Assembly: GCF_030268685.1 (NCBI RefSeq)
Contig: NZ_BSRQ01000003.1
Coordinates: 286,598-350,597 of the forward strand
Source: Microtetraspora sp. NBRC 13810
Lineage (GTDB): Bacteria; Actinomycetota; Actinomycetes; Streptosporangiales; Streptosporangiaceae
Direction of reading: 5' to 3'
Length of the DNA: 64,000 nucleotides
The notes under the pieces are model-generated. The model was given only the letters and a program-made list of their open reading frames with translations. It searched no databases and was not told the origin of the DNA. This document shows, one piece after another, positions 36,506 to 44,244 of the stretch (within the stretch, counting starts at the first letter, position 1; every line of letters begins with the position of its first letter). The position numbers and the translations under genes were made by a program.

Positions 36506-37801
36506 TCAGTGCTGGTAGGCGCCGGCGTCGGGGAGGGCGGGGAGGGGGCGGCCGGTGACGTCCCTGACGAGGGCGGCGCCGCCGTACCAGAGGGGGGCGA
36601 GCCTCGCGGCGCGGCGGAGGGCGGGCGAGCCGGGGCGCAGCCGCAGGTCGCGGTCGCCGCGGAAGCGCGGATCGGCCTGGACGGAACGCGGGCCGAGCTT
36701 GAACTTCAGCGAGCGCCCGCGGTAGACGCCGCCCGCCTCGTCGGCCCCCTTGGCGTCCTCGTCGCCAGCGACGCCGCCCACCGAGATCACGTTGTAGCGC
36801 AGCCGGAGGATGTCCGGGGAGCAGCCGTCGTGGCAGGACCAGCCGAGCGTGTCGCGTCCGGGCAGGTGGACCGAGTTGTGCACGGCCACCGTGCCCTTCA
36901 CCGGGCCGACCACGTGCCCGGGGCCGCGGGTGACCAGGAAGGCCCCGTGCTTCCTGGAGGAGGTGACCACGTTGTGCGCGAAGACGTTGCCCGAGGCGGT
37001 CCTGCCCTTCTCCGCGCCCAGCTCGGTGAAGGTCTCGTTGTCGTGGGCGACGTTGTGGGTGATCCGGTTCCGGTCGCCGTTGAAGATCTCCACGGCGGCG
37101 CCGTCGTACCCGTAGTCGACGCTGCGCGCGAAGCTGCCGCTGATCCGGTTGGCGGTCACCAGGTTGTCGTCGCCGTTGAGGAGCACGCCGAAGGCGCCGG
37201 AGTCGTTGTCGTGCGCGCCGTCGTTGACGCTCATCCGGTTGTTGGCGGTCAGCTCGCTGTCCCTGACGACGTTGTGCGACCCGGCGTTCGTGATCACCAC
37301 GCCGGCGACGTTCCGGTCGGCCTTGACGCCCACCAGCTCGTTGCGGTCGCCGGTGATCTCGAAGCCCGCCCAGTCGCACCCGCTGGCCCGCAGGGCGCTG
37401 ATCCGCCAGTGGGAGCCCTCGACCCGGACGCAGGCGCCGTCCGCGCCGGTGACGACCGGCTCGGGGCCCTCGCCGTAGGCGGTCACGGCGATCGGCCGGT
37501 CCGCGGTCCCGTCGCCGGTGAGGGTCAGGACGCCGGTCCACCGGCCGCCGCGCTCGAACCGCACGGTGTCGCCGGGGCCGAGCCCGGCGTCGTTCACCGG
37601 CTTCAGCGACCGCCACGCCTTGCCGGGGCCGGTCCCCGGGGCGTCGTCGTCGCCGTCCTCGGCGTCGACGTAGTAGACCGTGCCGGACGACCCGCCGAGC
37701 GCGCCCGCGGCGAGCGCCCCGGCGGCTCCGGGCGTGGTCATCGTGACCAGTAACGGCGCGGCGGCCACGGGCAGGGTCCAGCGCACCAGGGCGTCACTCA
37801 T
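36506..37801 (-). CDS. secreted right-handed parallel beta-helix protein (polysaccharide lyase-like)
   Basis: 431 residues. A signal peptide occupies about residues 1-32 (hydrophobic VAAAPLLVTM core, small residues before GGSSGTVYYVD). A YYVDAEDGDDDAPGTGPGKAWRSL motif is typical of the first turn of secreted beta-helix proteins. Repeated coils with N/V/I ladders follow (RNELVGVKADRNVAGVVI, HNVVRDSELTANN, DNLVTANRISGS, RNRITHNVAHD). The family includes pectate, alginate and mannuronan lyases and epimerases. The catalytic residues cannot be named from sequence alone. The ATG at 37801 has GGTGGA upstream. It may help break down a plant or algal polysaccharide before uptake. Confidence 0.8.
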   Translation of the reverse strand: MSDALVRWTLPVAAAPLLVTMTTPGAAGALAAGALGGSSGTVYYVDAEDGDDDAPGTGPGKAWRSLKPVNDAGLGPGDTVRFERGGRWTGVLTLTGDGTADRPIAVTAYGEGPEPVVTGADGACVRVEGSHWRISALRASGCDWAGFEITGDRNELVGVKADRNVAGVVITNAGSHNVVRDSELTANNRMSVNDGAHDNDSGAFGVLLNGDDNLVTANRISGSFARSVDYGYDGAAVEIFNGDRNRITHNVAHDNETFTELGAEKGRTASGNVFAHNVVTSSRKHGAFLVTRGPGHVVGPVKGTVAVHNSVHLPGRDTLGWSCHDGCSPDILRLRYNVISVGGVAGDEDAKGADEAGGVYRGRSLKFKLGPRSVQADPRFRGDRDLRLRPGSPALRRAARLAPLWYGGAALVRDVTGRPLPALPDAGAYQH

Positions 37802-37922
37802 CGTTCCACCGCTCAAGACGTGAAGATCCGAAAGGGTGACAGAGAGTAACGCGTGCGACGCCGGTGACACGAGAGCCGCGCCGGACTCGTGGCACAGGTT
37901 TTACCGAATCGCAGCCTGTGAC

Positions 37923-38966
37923 TCAGCGGGCGACCCTGGGCCCGGACCCGGTGGACCCCCTGACGATCAGCTCGGGCTGGAAGATCAGCTCCGAGTGGCG
38001 CGGCGGGGCGCCGGCGATCGACTCCAGCAGCGTGTGCACCGCCGCCGCGACCATCGATCCGACGGGCTGGCGCACGGTGGTCAGCGGCGGGTCGGTGAAC
38101 GCGATCAGCGGCGAGTCGTCGAAGCCCACCACCGACACGTCGCCGGGGACGGTCAGCCCGCGCTCCCGGCAGGCTCTGATCGCGCCGAGCGCCATCAGGT
38201 CGCTGGCGCAGACGATCCCGGTGCAGCCGCGCTCCAGCAGCACGGCCGCCGCCGCCTGCCCGCCCTCCACGGAGAACAACGAGTGCGCGACCGACTCCTC
38301 TCCCACGTGCCGCATCGCCTCCCGGTAGCCCGCCGTCTTCCGGATCACCGGCACGAACCGGGCCGGCCCCACGGCCAGCCCGATCCGCTCGTGCCCGAGG
38401 TCCACCAGATGCCGTACGGCGAGCCGGGCCGCCGCGGCGTCGTCCGGGGAGATGAACGGGGCGGGGACGTCGCCGGCGTGCCCGTTGAGCAGGACGATGG
38501 GCACGCCCTGCCCGACGAGCCTGGTGTAGCGGTCGGAGCTCGCGGTGACGTCGGCGTGCCTGCCGGAGACGAAGATGATGCCGCTCACCCCGCGTTCGAC
38601 GAGCAACTCGGTGAAGTCGTCCTCCACCGTCCCGCCGGGCAGCCGGGTGCACAGCACCGGCGTGTAGCCGTGCTGGGTCAGCGCCCGCTCGAACGCCTGG
38701 GCGAACGCCGGGAAGATCGGGTTGTCCAGCTCCGGAGTCACCAGCCCGACCAGCCCGTTGCTCCGCTGCCGCAACCGCTGCGGACGCTCGTACCCCATCA
38801 CGTCCAGCGCCGCCAGCACCGCCTGCCGCGTCGCCGCCGACACCCCCGGCCTGCCGTTCAGCACCCGGCTCACCGTCGCCTCGCTGACCCCCGCCTGCCC
38901 GGCGACGTCGGAGAGCCGGGCGAAGCCGCCGCCGTCCGGCCCGCCGCCGGCCGCCGTCGCCGCCAT
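37923..38966 (-). CDS. LacI-family repressor of the alpha-glucoside operon (paralogue B, MalR-like)
   Basis: 347 residues: an Ala/Gly-rich N-terminal tail of about 20, an HTH (RLSDVAGQAGVSEATVSRVLNG) and a LacI effector domain. It lies 22 bases downstream of the GH13 gene on the same strand and is the last gene of malE-malF-malG-GH13-lacI, so it is the probable local repressor. It is nearly identical in long blocks to the LacI protein at 32866-33876, including 197 identical bases over the HTH region (33641-33837 equals 38695-38891). The ATG at 38966 has GGAGGG upstream. Ligand is probably maltose or a related disaccharide, by context. Confidence 0.93.
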   Translation of the reverse strand: MAATAAGGGPDGGGFARLSDVAGQAGVSEATVSRVLNGRPGVSAATRQAVLAALDVMGYERPQRLRQRSNGLVGLVTPELDNPIFPAFAQAFERALTQHGYTPVLCTRLPGGTVEDDFTELLVERGVSGIIFVSGRHADVTASSDRYTRLVGQGVPIVLLNGHAGDVPAPFISPDDAAAARLAVRHLVDLGHERIGLAVGPARFVPVIRKTAGYREAMRHVGEESVAHSLFSVEGGQAAAAVLLERGCTGIVCASDLMALGAIRACRERGLTVPGDVSVVGFDDSPLIAFTDPPLTTVRQPVGSMVAAAVHTLLESIAGAPPRHSELIFQPELIVRGSTGSGPRVAR

Positions 38967-38988
38967 GCCCGCCCGCCCTCCGCCGCCG

Positions 38989-40605
38989 CTACGCGCTCCG
39001 CCACCACGCGGCGCAGTCCGCCGGCAGCCGTACGGCGCCACCCTGCACGGTCACCTCCGCGCTGGCCAGCAGCAGCTCGCCGGGCACGGGCATTGCGGCG
39101 GGCTCGGGGCCGAGGTTGACCGTGCACGTGAAACCGCCGTCGCGGGCGAAGGCCAGCGTGCCCGCCGGGGAGTCGAGCCAGGTGAGCGCGCCGTCGCCGA
39201 GGCCGGGCAGCTCGCGGCGCAGCCGCAGCGCCTCGCGGTAGAGGGCCAGCATCGAGGCCGGGTCGCGGAGCTGGGCCTCGACGCTGAGCGGGCCCCAGGA
39301 GGCGGGCATGGGCAGCCAGCTCTGCGCGATGCCGAGCGGGGAGAAGCCGAACGGCGGTTCGGCGTGGGCCCACGGGATGGGCACCCGGCAGCCGTCCCTG
39401 CCATCCTCGGGGGCGCGCAGCCGCTGCGGGTCGCGCAGGAACTCCTCGGGCAGGTCGAGCACCTCGGGCAGACCGAGTTCCTCGCCCTGGTAGACGTAGG
39501 CGGAGCCGGGCAGGGCCAGGGTGAGCAGGGCGGCGGCCCTGGCCCTGCGCAGACCGAGTTCGCCGCCGCCGTAGCGGGTGACGTGCCGCTTGACGTCGTG
39601 GTTGGACAGCACCCAGGTGGAGGGCGCCCCGACCAGCCCGGCGGTGGCCAGGGACTCCTCGATCACGGCCCGGAAGGACGCCGCGTCCCAGTTCGCGGTG
39701 AGGTAGTGGAAGTTGAACGCCTGGTGCGTCTCGTCCGGGCGGACGTAACGGGCGAGCCGGTCGATCGTCGGCGCCCACGCCTCGGCCACGGCGATGCGCT
39801 CGCCGGGGTAGGAGTCGAGCAGCCGCCGCCAGGCGCGGTGGATCTCGTGCACGCCGTCCTGGTCGAAGTAGGGCAGCACCTCGGTGCCGAGCATCCGCAC
39901 CTGGTCGGCGTGGCCGACGTCGGGCAGCCCGGCCGCCTTGACCATGCCGTGCGCGACGTCGATGCGGAACCCGTCCACGCCGAGGTCCAGCCAGAACCGC
40001 AGGACGTCCTCGAACTCCGCGTGGACCTCCGGGTTCTCCCAGTCCAGGTCGGGCTGCTCGGGGGCGAACAGGTGCAGGTACCACTCGCCGTCGGGCAGCC
40101 GGGTCCAGGCGGGACCGCCGAAGACGGACTCCCAGTCGTTCGGCGGGAGCTCGCCCTGCTCGCCCCTGCCCGGCCGGAAGACGTAACGGGCCCGCTCGGG
40201 GGCGCCCGGGCCGGCCTGCACGGCCGCCTGGAACCACGCGTGGCGGTCGGAGGTGTGGTTGGGCACCACGTCCACGATCACCCGCAGGCCGTGCCGGTGG
40301 GCGTCCCGCACCAGCGCGGCGGCGTCGCCGAGCGAGCCGAAGATCGGGTCCACGTTCCGGTAGTCGGCCACGTCGTAGCCGAAGTCGGCCATCGGGGAGG
40401 TGTAGAAGGGGGTCAGCCAGATCGCGTCCACGCCGAGGCCGGACAGGTACTCCAGCCGGCTGCGCACGCCGAGCAGGTCGCCGATCCCGTCGCCGTTGCC
40501 GTCGGCGAAGCTGCGCACGTAGATCTGGTAGATCACCGCGTCACGCCACCAGCGGGTCGCGTCGCCCGTCGCCGCGGGCGTGCTCTGCTGGACCAGCTCC
40601 GTCAT
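38989..40605 (-). CDS. GH13 alpha-glucosidase (oligosaccharide hydrolase)
   Basis: 538-residue cytosolic enzyme without a signal peptide. The GH13 regions are clear: VVPNHTSD (region I), GFRIDVAHG with the nucleophile Asp (region II), AVAEAW with the acid Glu (region III) and SNHD (region IV). The N-terminal WWRDAVIYQIYVRSFADGNGDGIGDL belongs to the oligo-1,6/alpha-1,4-glucosidase subfamily. It would cut imported maltose, isomaltose or trehalose-like sugars to glucose, feeding glk. The ATG at 40605 has GGGGAG upstream. It lies in the malEFG operon, 69 bases after malG. Confidence 0.94.
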   Translation of the reverse strand: MTELVQQSTPAATGDATRWWRDAVIYQIYVRSFADGNGDGIGDLLGVRSRLEYLSGLGVDAIWLTPFYTSPMADFGYDVADYRNVDPIFGSLGDAAALVRDAHRHGLRVIVDVVPNHTSDRHAWFQAAVQAGPGAPERARYVFRPGRGEQGELPPNDWESVFGGPAWTRLPDGEWYLHLFAPEQPDLDWENPEVHAEFEDVLRFWLDLGVDGFRIDVAHGMVKAAGLPDVGHADQVRMLGTEVLPYFDQDGVHEIHRAWRRLLDSYPGERIAVAEAWAPTIDRLARYVRPDETHQAFNFHYLTANWDAASFRAVIEESLATAGLVGAPSTWVLSNHDVKRHVTRYGGGELGLRRARAAALLTLALPGSAYVYQGEELGLPEVLDLPEEFLRDPQRLRAPEDGRDGCRVPIPWAHAEPPFGFSPLGIAQSWLPMPASWGPLSVEAQLRDPASMLALYREALRLRRELPGLGDGALTWLDSPAGTLAFARDGGFTCTVNLGPEPAAMPVPGELLLASAEVTVQGGAVRLPADCAAWWRSA

Positions 40606-40674
40606 AGGGTTCTCCCCGAATCAACCAGTACCGACTGGACAAGCGGAATATACGGATAAATGGTTACAGGGGTG

Positions 40675-41559
40675 CTATGCCTTCGTGGCACCGGCGGTCA
40701 GCCCGGTCACGAGATGGCGTTGCACCAGCAGGAAGACGACGGAGGCGGGCACCGCGATCAGCACCGCCGCGGCGGTGAGCAGCCCCCAGTCGGACCAGTG
40801 CTGCCCGACGAAAAGCTGCAATCCGGCGCCCAGCGTGTGGTTCTCCTCCCCGGTCATGAACACCGTGGCGTACGCGACCTCGCCCCAGGCGGTCATGAAC
40901 GAGTAGAACGCGGTGACCGCGAGGCCGGGCCTGGCCAGCGGGAGCACCACCCGCCAGAACGCGCCGAACGGGCTAAGCCCGTCCACCATGCCGGCCTCGT
41001 CGAGCTCGCGCGGGATGGAGTCGAAGTAGCTCTTCATCATCCAGGCGCAGAACGGCACCGCCACCGTCATGTAGGCGATGACCAGCCCGGGGATCCGGTT
41101 GAGCAGGCCCAGCCCGGCCATCAGGTTGTACAGCGGCACGATCAGGATCGCCACCGGGAACATCTGGGTGACCAGCAGCAGCCACATCACCCCGCGGTAC
41201 CCGGGGAAGCGGAACCTGCTGACCGCGTAGCCCGTGGTCGCGGCGAGGAAGACGCCGAGCACCATGGTGAGCCCGGCGACCAGCGCGGAGTTCAGCAGCC
41301 AGCCGGGGAAGCCCGTCTCGCCCAGCACCCTGGCGTAGTTGCCCAGGGACGGGTCGCGGAACAACTCCAGCTCGGTGGACAGCCAGCCCGCGCGCGGCTT
41401 GAGCGAGGTCAGCAGCAGCCAGGCGATCGGGAACAGCGAGACGAGCACGGCGGCGACCAGCGTCGCGTGCAGCGCCACGGAGGCGCCGGGCCCCCGCTCG
41501 CCGCGCCCCCGGGGACGCGGCGAGCGGCGCCGGGCGGCGCGTGCGGTGGTGGGACTCAC
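40675..41559 (-). CDS. malG: sugar ABC transporter permease (MalG-like)
   Basis: 294 residues with six membrane segments and the EAA loop for ATPase contact: ELDEAGMVDGLSPFGAFWRVVLPLARP. The GTG start overlaps the malF stop (GTGA). Its partners are malF and malE; no ATPase gene is in the operon, so an external MsiK-type ATPase is needed. The C-terminus (LVQRHLVTGLTAGATKA) is that of MalG-type permeases. Confidence 0.94.
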   Translation of the reverse strand: MSPTTARAARRRSPRPRGRGERGPGASVALHATLVAAVLVSLFPIAWLLLTSLKPRAGWLSTELELFRDPSLGNYARVLGETGFPGWLLNSALVAGLTMVLGVFLAATTGYAVSRFRFPGYRGVMWLLLVTQMFPVAILIVPLYNLMAGLGLLNRIPGLVIAYMTVAVPFCAWMMKSYFDSIPRELDEAGMVDGLSPFGAFWRVVLPLARPGLAVTAFYSFMTAWGEVAYATVFMTGEENHTLGAGLQLFVGQHWSDWGLLTAAAVLIAVPASVVFLLVQRHLVTGLTAGATKA

Positions 41560-42545
41560 CAGACCTCCCCCTGCCTGCGCAGCGCGCGGCGGTAGACCAG
41601 GGCGAGCAGGACGAGGAGCGCGAGGATGATCACTCCCCAGGTGGCGGACCCCGAGTAGTCGCGCACCCCGGTGAACGCCTCGCGGAAGGCGTAGGTCACC
41701 AGGATCTCCGTCTCGCTGCCGGGTCCTCCCCCGGTGACCAGGTAGATCACCGGGAACATGTTGAAGGTCCAGATGGTGCCGAGCAGGATCACGGTGCCGG
41801 AGACCGCGCGCAGCCCCGGCAGGGTGATGTGCCGGAAGCGCCGCGCGGGCGACGCGCCGTCCACCTCGGCCGCCTCGTACAGCTCCCCGGGGATGGCCTG
41901 GAGCCCGCCCAGCATCGCCACCATCATGAACGGCACGCCCAGCCACACGTTGACCGCGATCACCGCGATCCGGGCGGTGAGCGGCTCGTCGAGCCAGCCC
42001 ACGGCCGGCAGGCCGGCGGCCTCCAGCATGGCGTTGAGCACGCCGTAGTCGCTGTTGTACAGGTACCGCCAGACGAAGGCCGCCACGAAGGCCGGGATCG
42101 CCCACGGCAGGATGAGCAGCACCCGGTAGACCGAGCGGAACCGCAGCCGCCGGTTGAGCAGCATGGCGAGGCCCAGGCCGATGCCGTAGTGGAGTGCGAC
42201 GCAGGCGGCCGTCCACCCGGCGGTCCAGGCCAGCTTCGCCCAGAAGAGCCCGCCGGACAGGATCTCCAGGTAGTTGGCGAGACCGGTGAACTCGTAGGTG
42301 GCCGGGATGACGTTGACGCCGATGGTCCGGCCGATGTTCGCCTCGGTGGCGTCGGTCAGGGACAGGTAGACGCCCCTGGCCAGCGGCCAGCCGACGAGGA
42401 CGCCCATCACGACGATCACCGGTGCGACCATCGCCCAGGCGTACCAGTGCCGGCCGGCGGTCTCGCGCCACCTGCCCGGCCGGCGGCGGGCGGCCGGGGA
42501 GTCCTCCCGCGGGGCGCCGTCCGCGCGTGTGGCGGAGACGGTCAC
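41556..42545 (-). CDS. malF: sugar ABC transporter permease (MalF-like)
   Basis: 329 residues. A Pro/Arg-rich cytosolic tail of about 30 residues precedes six membrane helices. The EAA motif ELYEAAEVDGASPARRFRHITLP is near residue 230. The start is a GTG at 42545, with GGAG upstream inside the end of malE, five bases after the malE stop. It lacks the large second periplasmic loop of E. coli MalF, as usual in Gram-positive homologues. Confidence 0.94.
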   Translation of the reverse strand: MTVSATRADGAPREDSPAARRRPGRWRETAGRHWYAWAMVAPVIVVMGVLVGWPLARGVYLSLTDATEANIGRTIGVNVIPATYEFTGLANYLEILSGGLFWAKLAWTAGWTAACVALHYGIGLGLAMLLNRRLRFRSVYRVLLILPWAIPAFVAAFVWRYLYNSDYGVLNAMLEAAGLPAVGWLDEPLTARIAVIAVNVWLGVPFMMVAMLGGLQAIPGELYEAAEVDGASPARRFRHITLPGLRAVSGTVILLGTIWTFNMFPVIYLVTGGGPGSETEILVTYAFREAFTGVRDYSGSATWGVIILALLVLLALVYRRALRRQGEVW

Positions 42546-42550
42546 ACCGA

Positions 42551-43843
42551 TCAGCTCCAGCCCTTGAAGATGTCCCGGTACTTCCGGTCCACGGCCGCCA
42601 CCATGGCCTCCGGGGTCTCCTTGCCGCTCAGCAGCGCCTGGTAGCCCTCCAGCAGGGGCTGGAAGAGCTGGCCGCCCTCGGGGATCCACGGCCTGGGCAC
42701 CGCGGTCTCCATGATCGGCTTGAAGACGCCGACGTCGGCGCGGGCCCTGACCTCGGGCCGATCGAAGGCGGACAGCCGGGGCGGCAGCAGGCCGAGCCCG
42801 GCGGACATCTCGGCCAGCGACTCGGTGGAGGTCATGAAGCGGACGAACTCGTAGGAGGCGTCGAGGTTCTTGGAGCCGGCGTAGACGGCGAGGTTGTGCC
42901 CGCCGGTCGGGGCGCCGGCGCGGGCCGAGCCTCTGGGCACCGGCGCGATGCCGAGGTTCTCCTTGTCGGTGAACTCGGCGCCCTGGTACAGCTCGGACAG
43001 CGCCCACGGCCCGTTGAAGATCATGGCCGCCTTGCCCTCCTTGATGGCGGTCATGGCGTTGACGTAGCTGTCCTGGACGGCGGGCCTGGCGGCGGCCCCG
43101 GAGGAGACGAGCCCGGCGACCGTGGTCATCGCCCGCACGTTGGCCGGCGAGTTCACCACGATCTTCCTGGCGGCGACGTCGAGCAGGTCGCCGCCCTCGC
43201 CGTAGATGAACGGCAGCAGGAAGTAGGAGTCGACGTTGAGCGCGAGCCCTTCGGCGCCGGTCTTCTCCTTGACGTCGAGCGCGAAGGTCTTCAGCTCCTC
43301 CATGGTCGCCGGCGGCCCGTCGTGCCCGGCCTCCCGGAGCAACCGCTTGTTGTAGACCAGCGCCAGGGAGTCGGTGACCTGCGGCACCGCCCAGGTCCTG
43401 CCGCCGTACTTCGTGCTGCTGAGCGGGCCGGGCAGGAAGTCGCCCTCGGTCCCGTCGAGGGCGCGGGTGCCCTCCAGCGGCTGGAGGTAGCCGAGCGAGG
43501 CGAACTGCGGGGTCCAGGCGACCTCGGCCCGGATCACGTCCGGCGCCCCGGTGCCGGCCTGGGCGGCCGTCTGGAACTGGTTCTGCGCCTGCTCGAAGGG
43601 GACGTTGACGTAGTTGACCTTGATGCCGGGATAGGCGGCCTGGAACTTCCCGATGAGGGCCCGGAACACCGGCCCCTCGCTGTCCGGCCTGGTGGTGTCC
43701 CACCAGGTGACCTCACCCGTGATCTTCGTCGGGTCGGCGACGCTCCGCGCCGGCGCCGCCGTCCCACCACCGTCGCCGCCACAGGCGGAGACCGCGAGCG
43801 CCAGCGCCGCGATGATCGTCACGGCGGGTAAGGCTCGGCGCAT
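42551..43843 (-). CDS. malE: sugar-binding lipoprotein (MalE-like)
   Basis: 430 residues. The signal peptide ends in a lipobox LAVSAC-G near residue 21, so the mature protein is anchored to the outer face of the membrane. The SBP_bac_1 fold follows (TWWDTTRPDSEGPVFRALIGKF; APDVIRAEVAWTPQFA). It captures oligosaccharides for malFG. Association with a GH13 glucosidase and LacI suggests maltose, maltodextrin or trehalose. The ATG at 43843 is preferred to a TTG at 43858 because it gives a standard signal peptide. It is the first gene of the operon. Confidence 0.93.
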   Translation of the reverse strand: MRRALPAVTIIAALALAVSACGGDGGGTAAPARSVADPTKITGEVTWWDTTRPDSEGPVFRALIGKFQAAYPGIKVNYVNVPFEQAQNQFQTAAQAGTGAPDVIRAEVAWTPQFASLGYLQPLEGTRALDGTEGDFLPGPLSSTKYGGRTWAVPQVTDSLALVYNKRLLREAGHDGPPATMEELKTFALDVKEKTGAEGLALNVDSYFLLPFIYGEGGDLLDVAARKIVVNSPANVRAMTTVAGLVSSGAAARPAVQDSYVNAMTAIKEGKAAMIFNGPWALSELYQGAEFTDKENLGIAPVPRGSARAGAPTGGHNLAVYAGSKNLDASYEFVRFMTSTESLAEMSAGLGLLPPRLSAFDRPEVRARADVGVFKPIMETAVPRPWIPEGGQLFQPLLEGYQALLSGKETPEAMVAAVDRKYRDIFKGWS

Positions 43844-43950
43844 GTCTCTCACTACCAAAGAGGTATTGATCCATTACGGAAAGTTACCAAGATAGGGCGT
43901 TCTCACCCTGCGGTTAGCCATATATGCCCCGATATCGACCCCGCTGCTAA

Positions 43951-43957
43951 CTTGCAG
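43951..43957. promoter_or_regulatory. MalR-like CTTGCAG element upstream of malE
   Basis: A CTTGCAG heptamer, the core I recall for MalR/Reg1 sites in Streptomyces, lies about 108 bases upstream of the malE start in an AT-rich stretch. Only one copy is clear. The rest of 43844-44244 holds a hairpin (44098-44117) and no gene I can support. Confidence 0.3.
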
Positions 43958-44097
43958 GAATTTTCAGTAAGGGATCTTGAAGCGGCCGCCCGCATCTTGG
44001 TCCGGCGACCGTGCCGCGCGGAAACCGCGGGCCGCGCGCCCCACCCCGCGCCGACCGGCGGTTTCGCCGTCCAGGTGCGTCGCCGGCCATCTCCCGG

Positions 44098-44117
44098 TAG
44101 ACCCAGCGAAGGGTCTA
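44098..44117 (+). other. hairpin in the region before the nonulosonate operon
   Basis: TAGACCC-agcgaa-GGGTCTA, a perfect 7-bp stem with a 6-base loop, 128 bases before the TTG at 44245. It could be a terminator for upstream transcription or part of a leader. No known riboswitch was recognised. Confidence 0.35.
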
Positions 44118-44244
44118 AGGCACGCAAAGTTAACAAGCACGACGTTGGGCGTTCAGCTCAGTCACCCCCGAAAGGACACCCCCATGGCTAGGTTTCGATG
44201 CACCCCCAGCTCAGGGCCGTTTTCGTCAGTCATGAGGAGTTATC

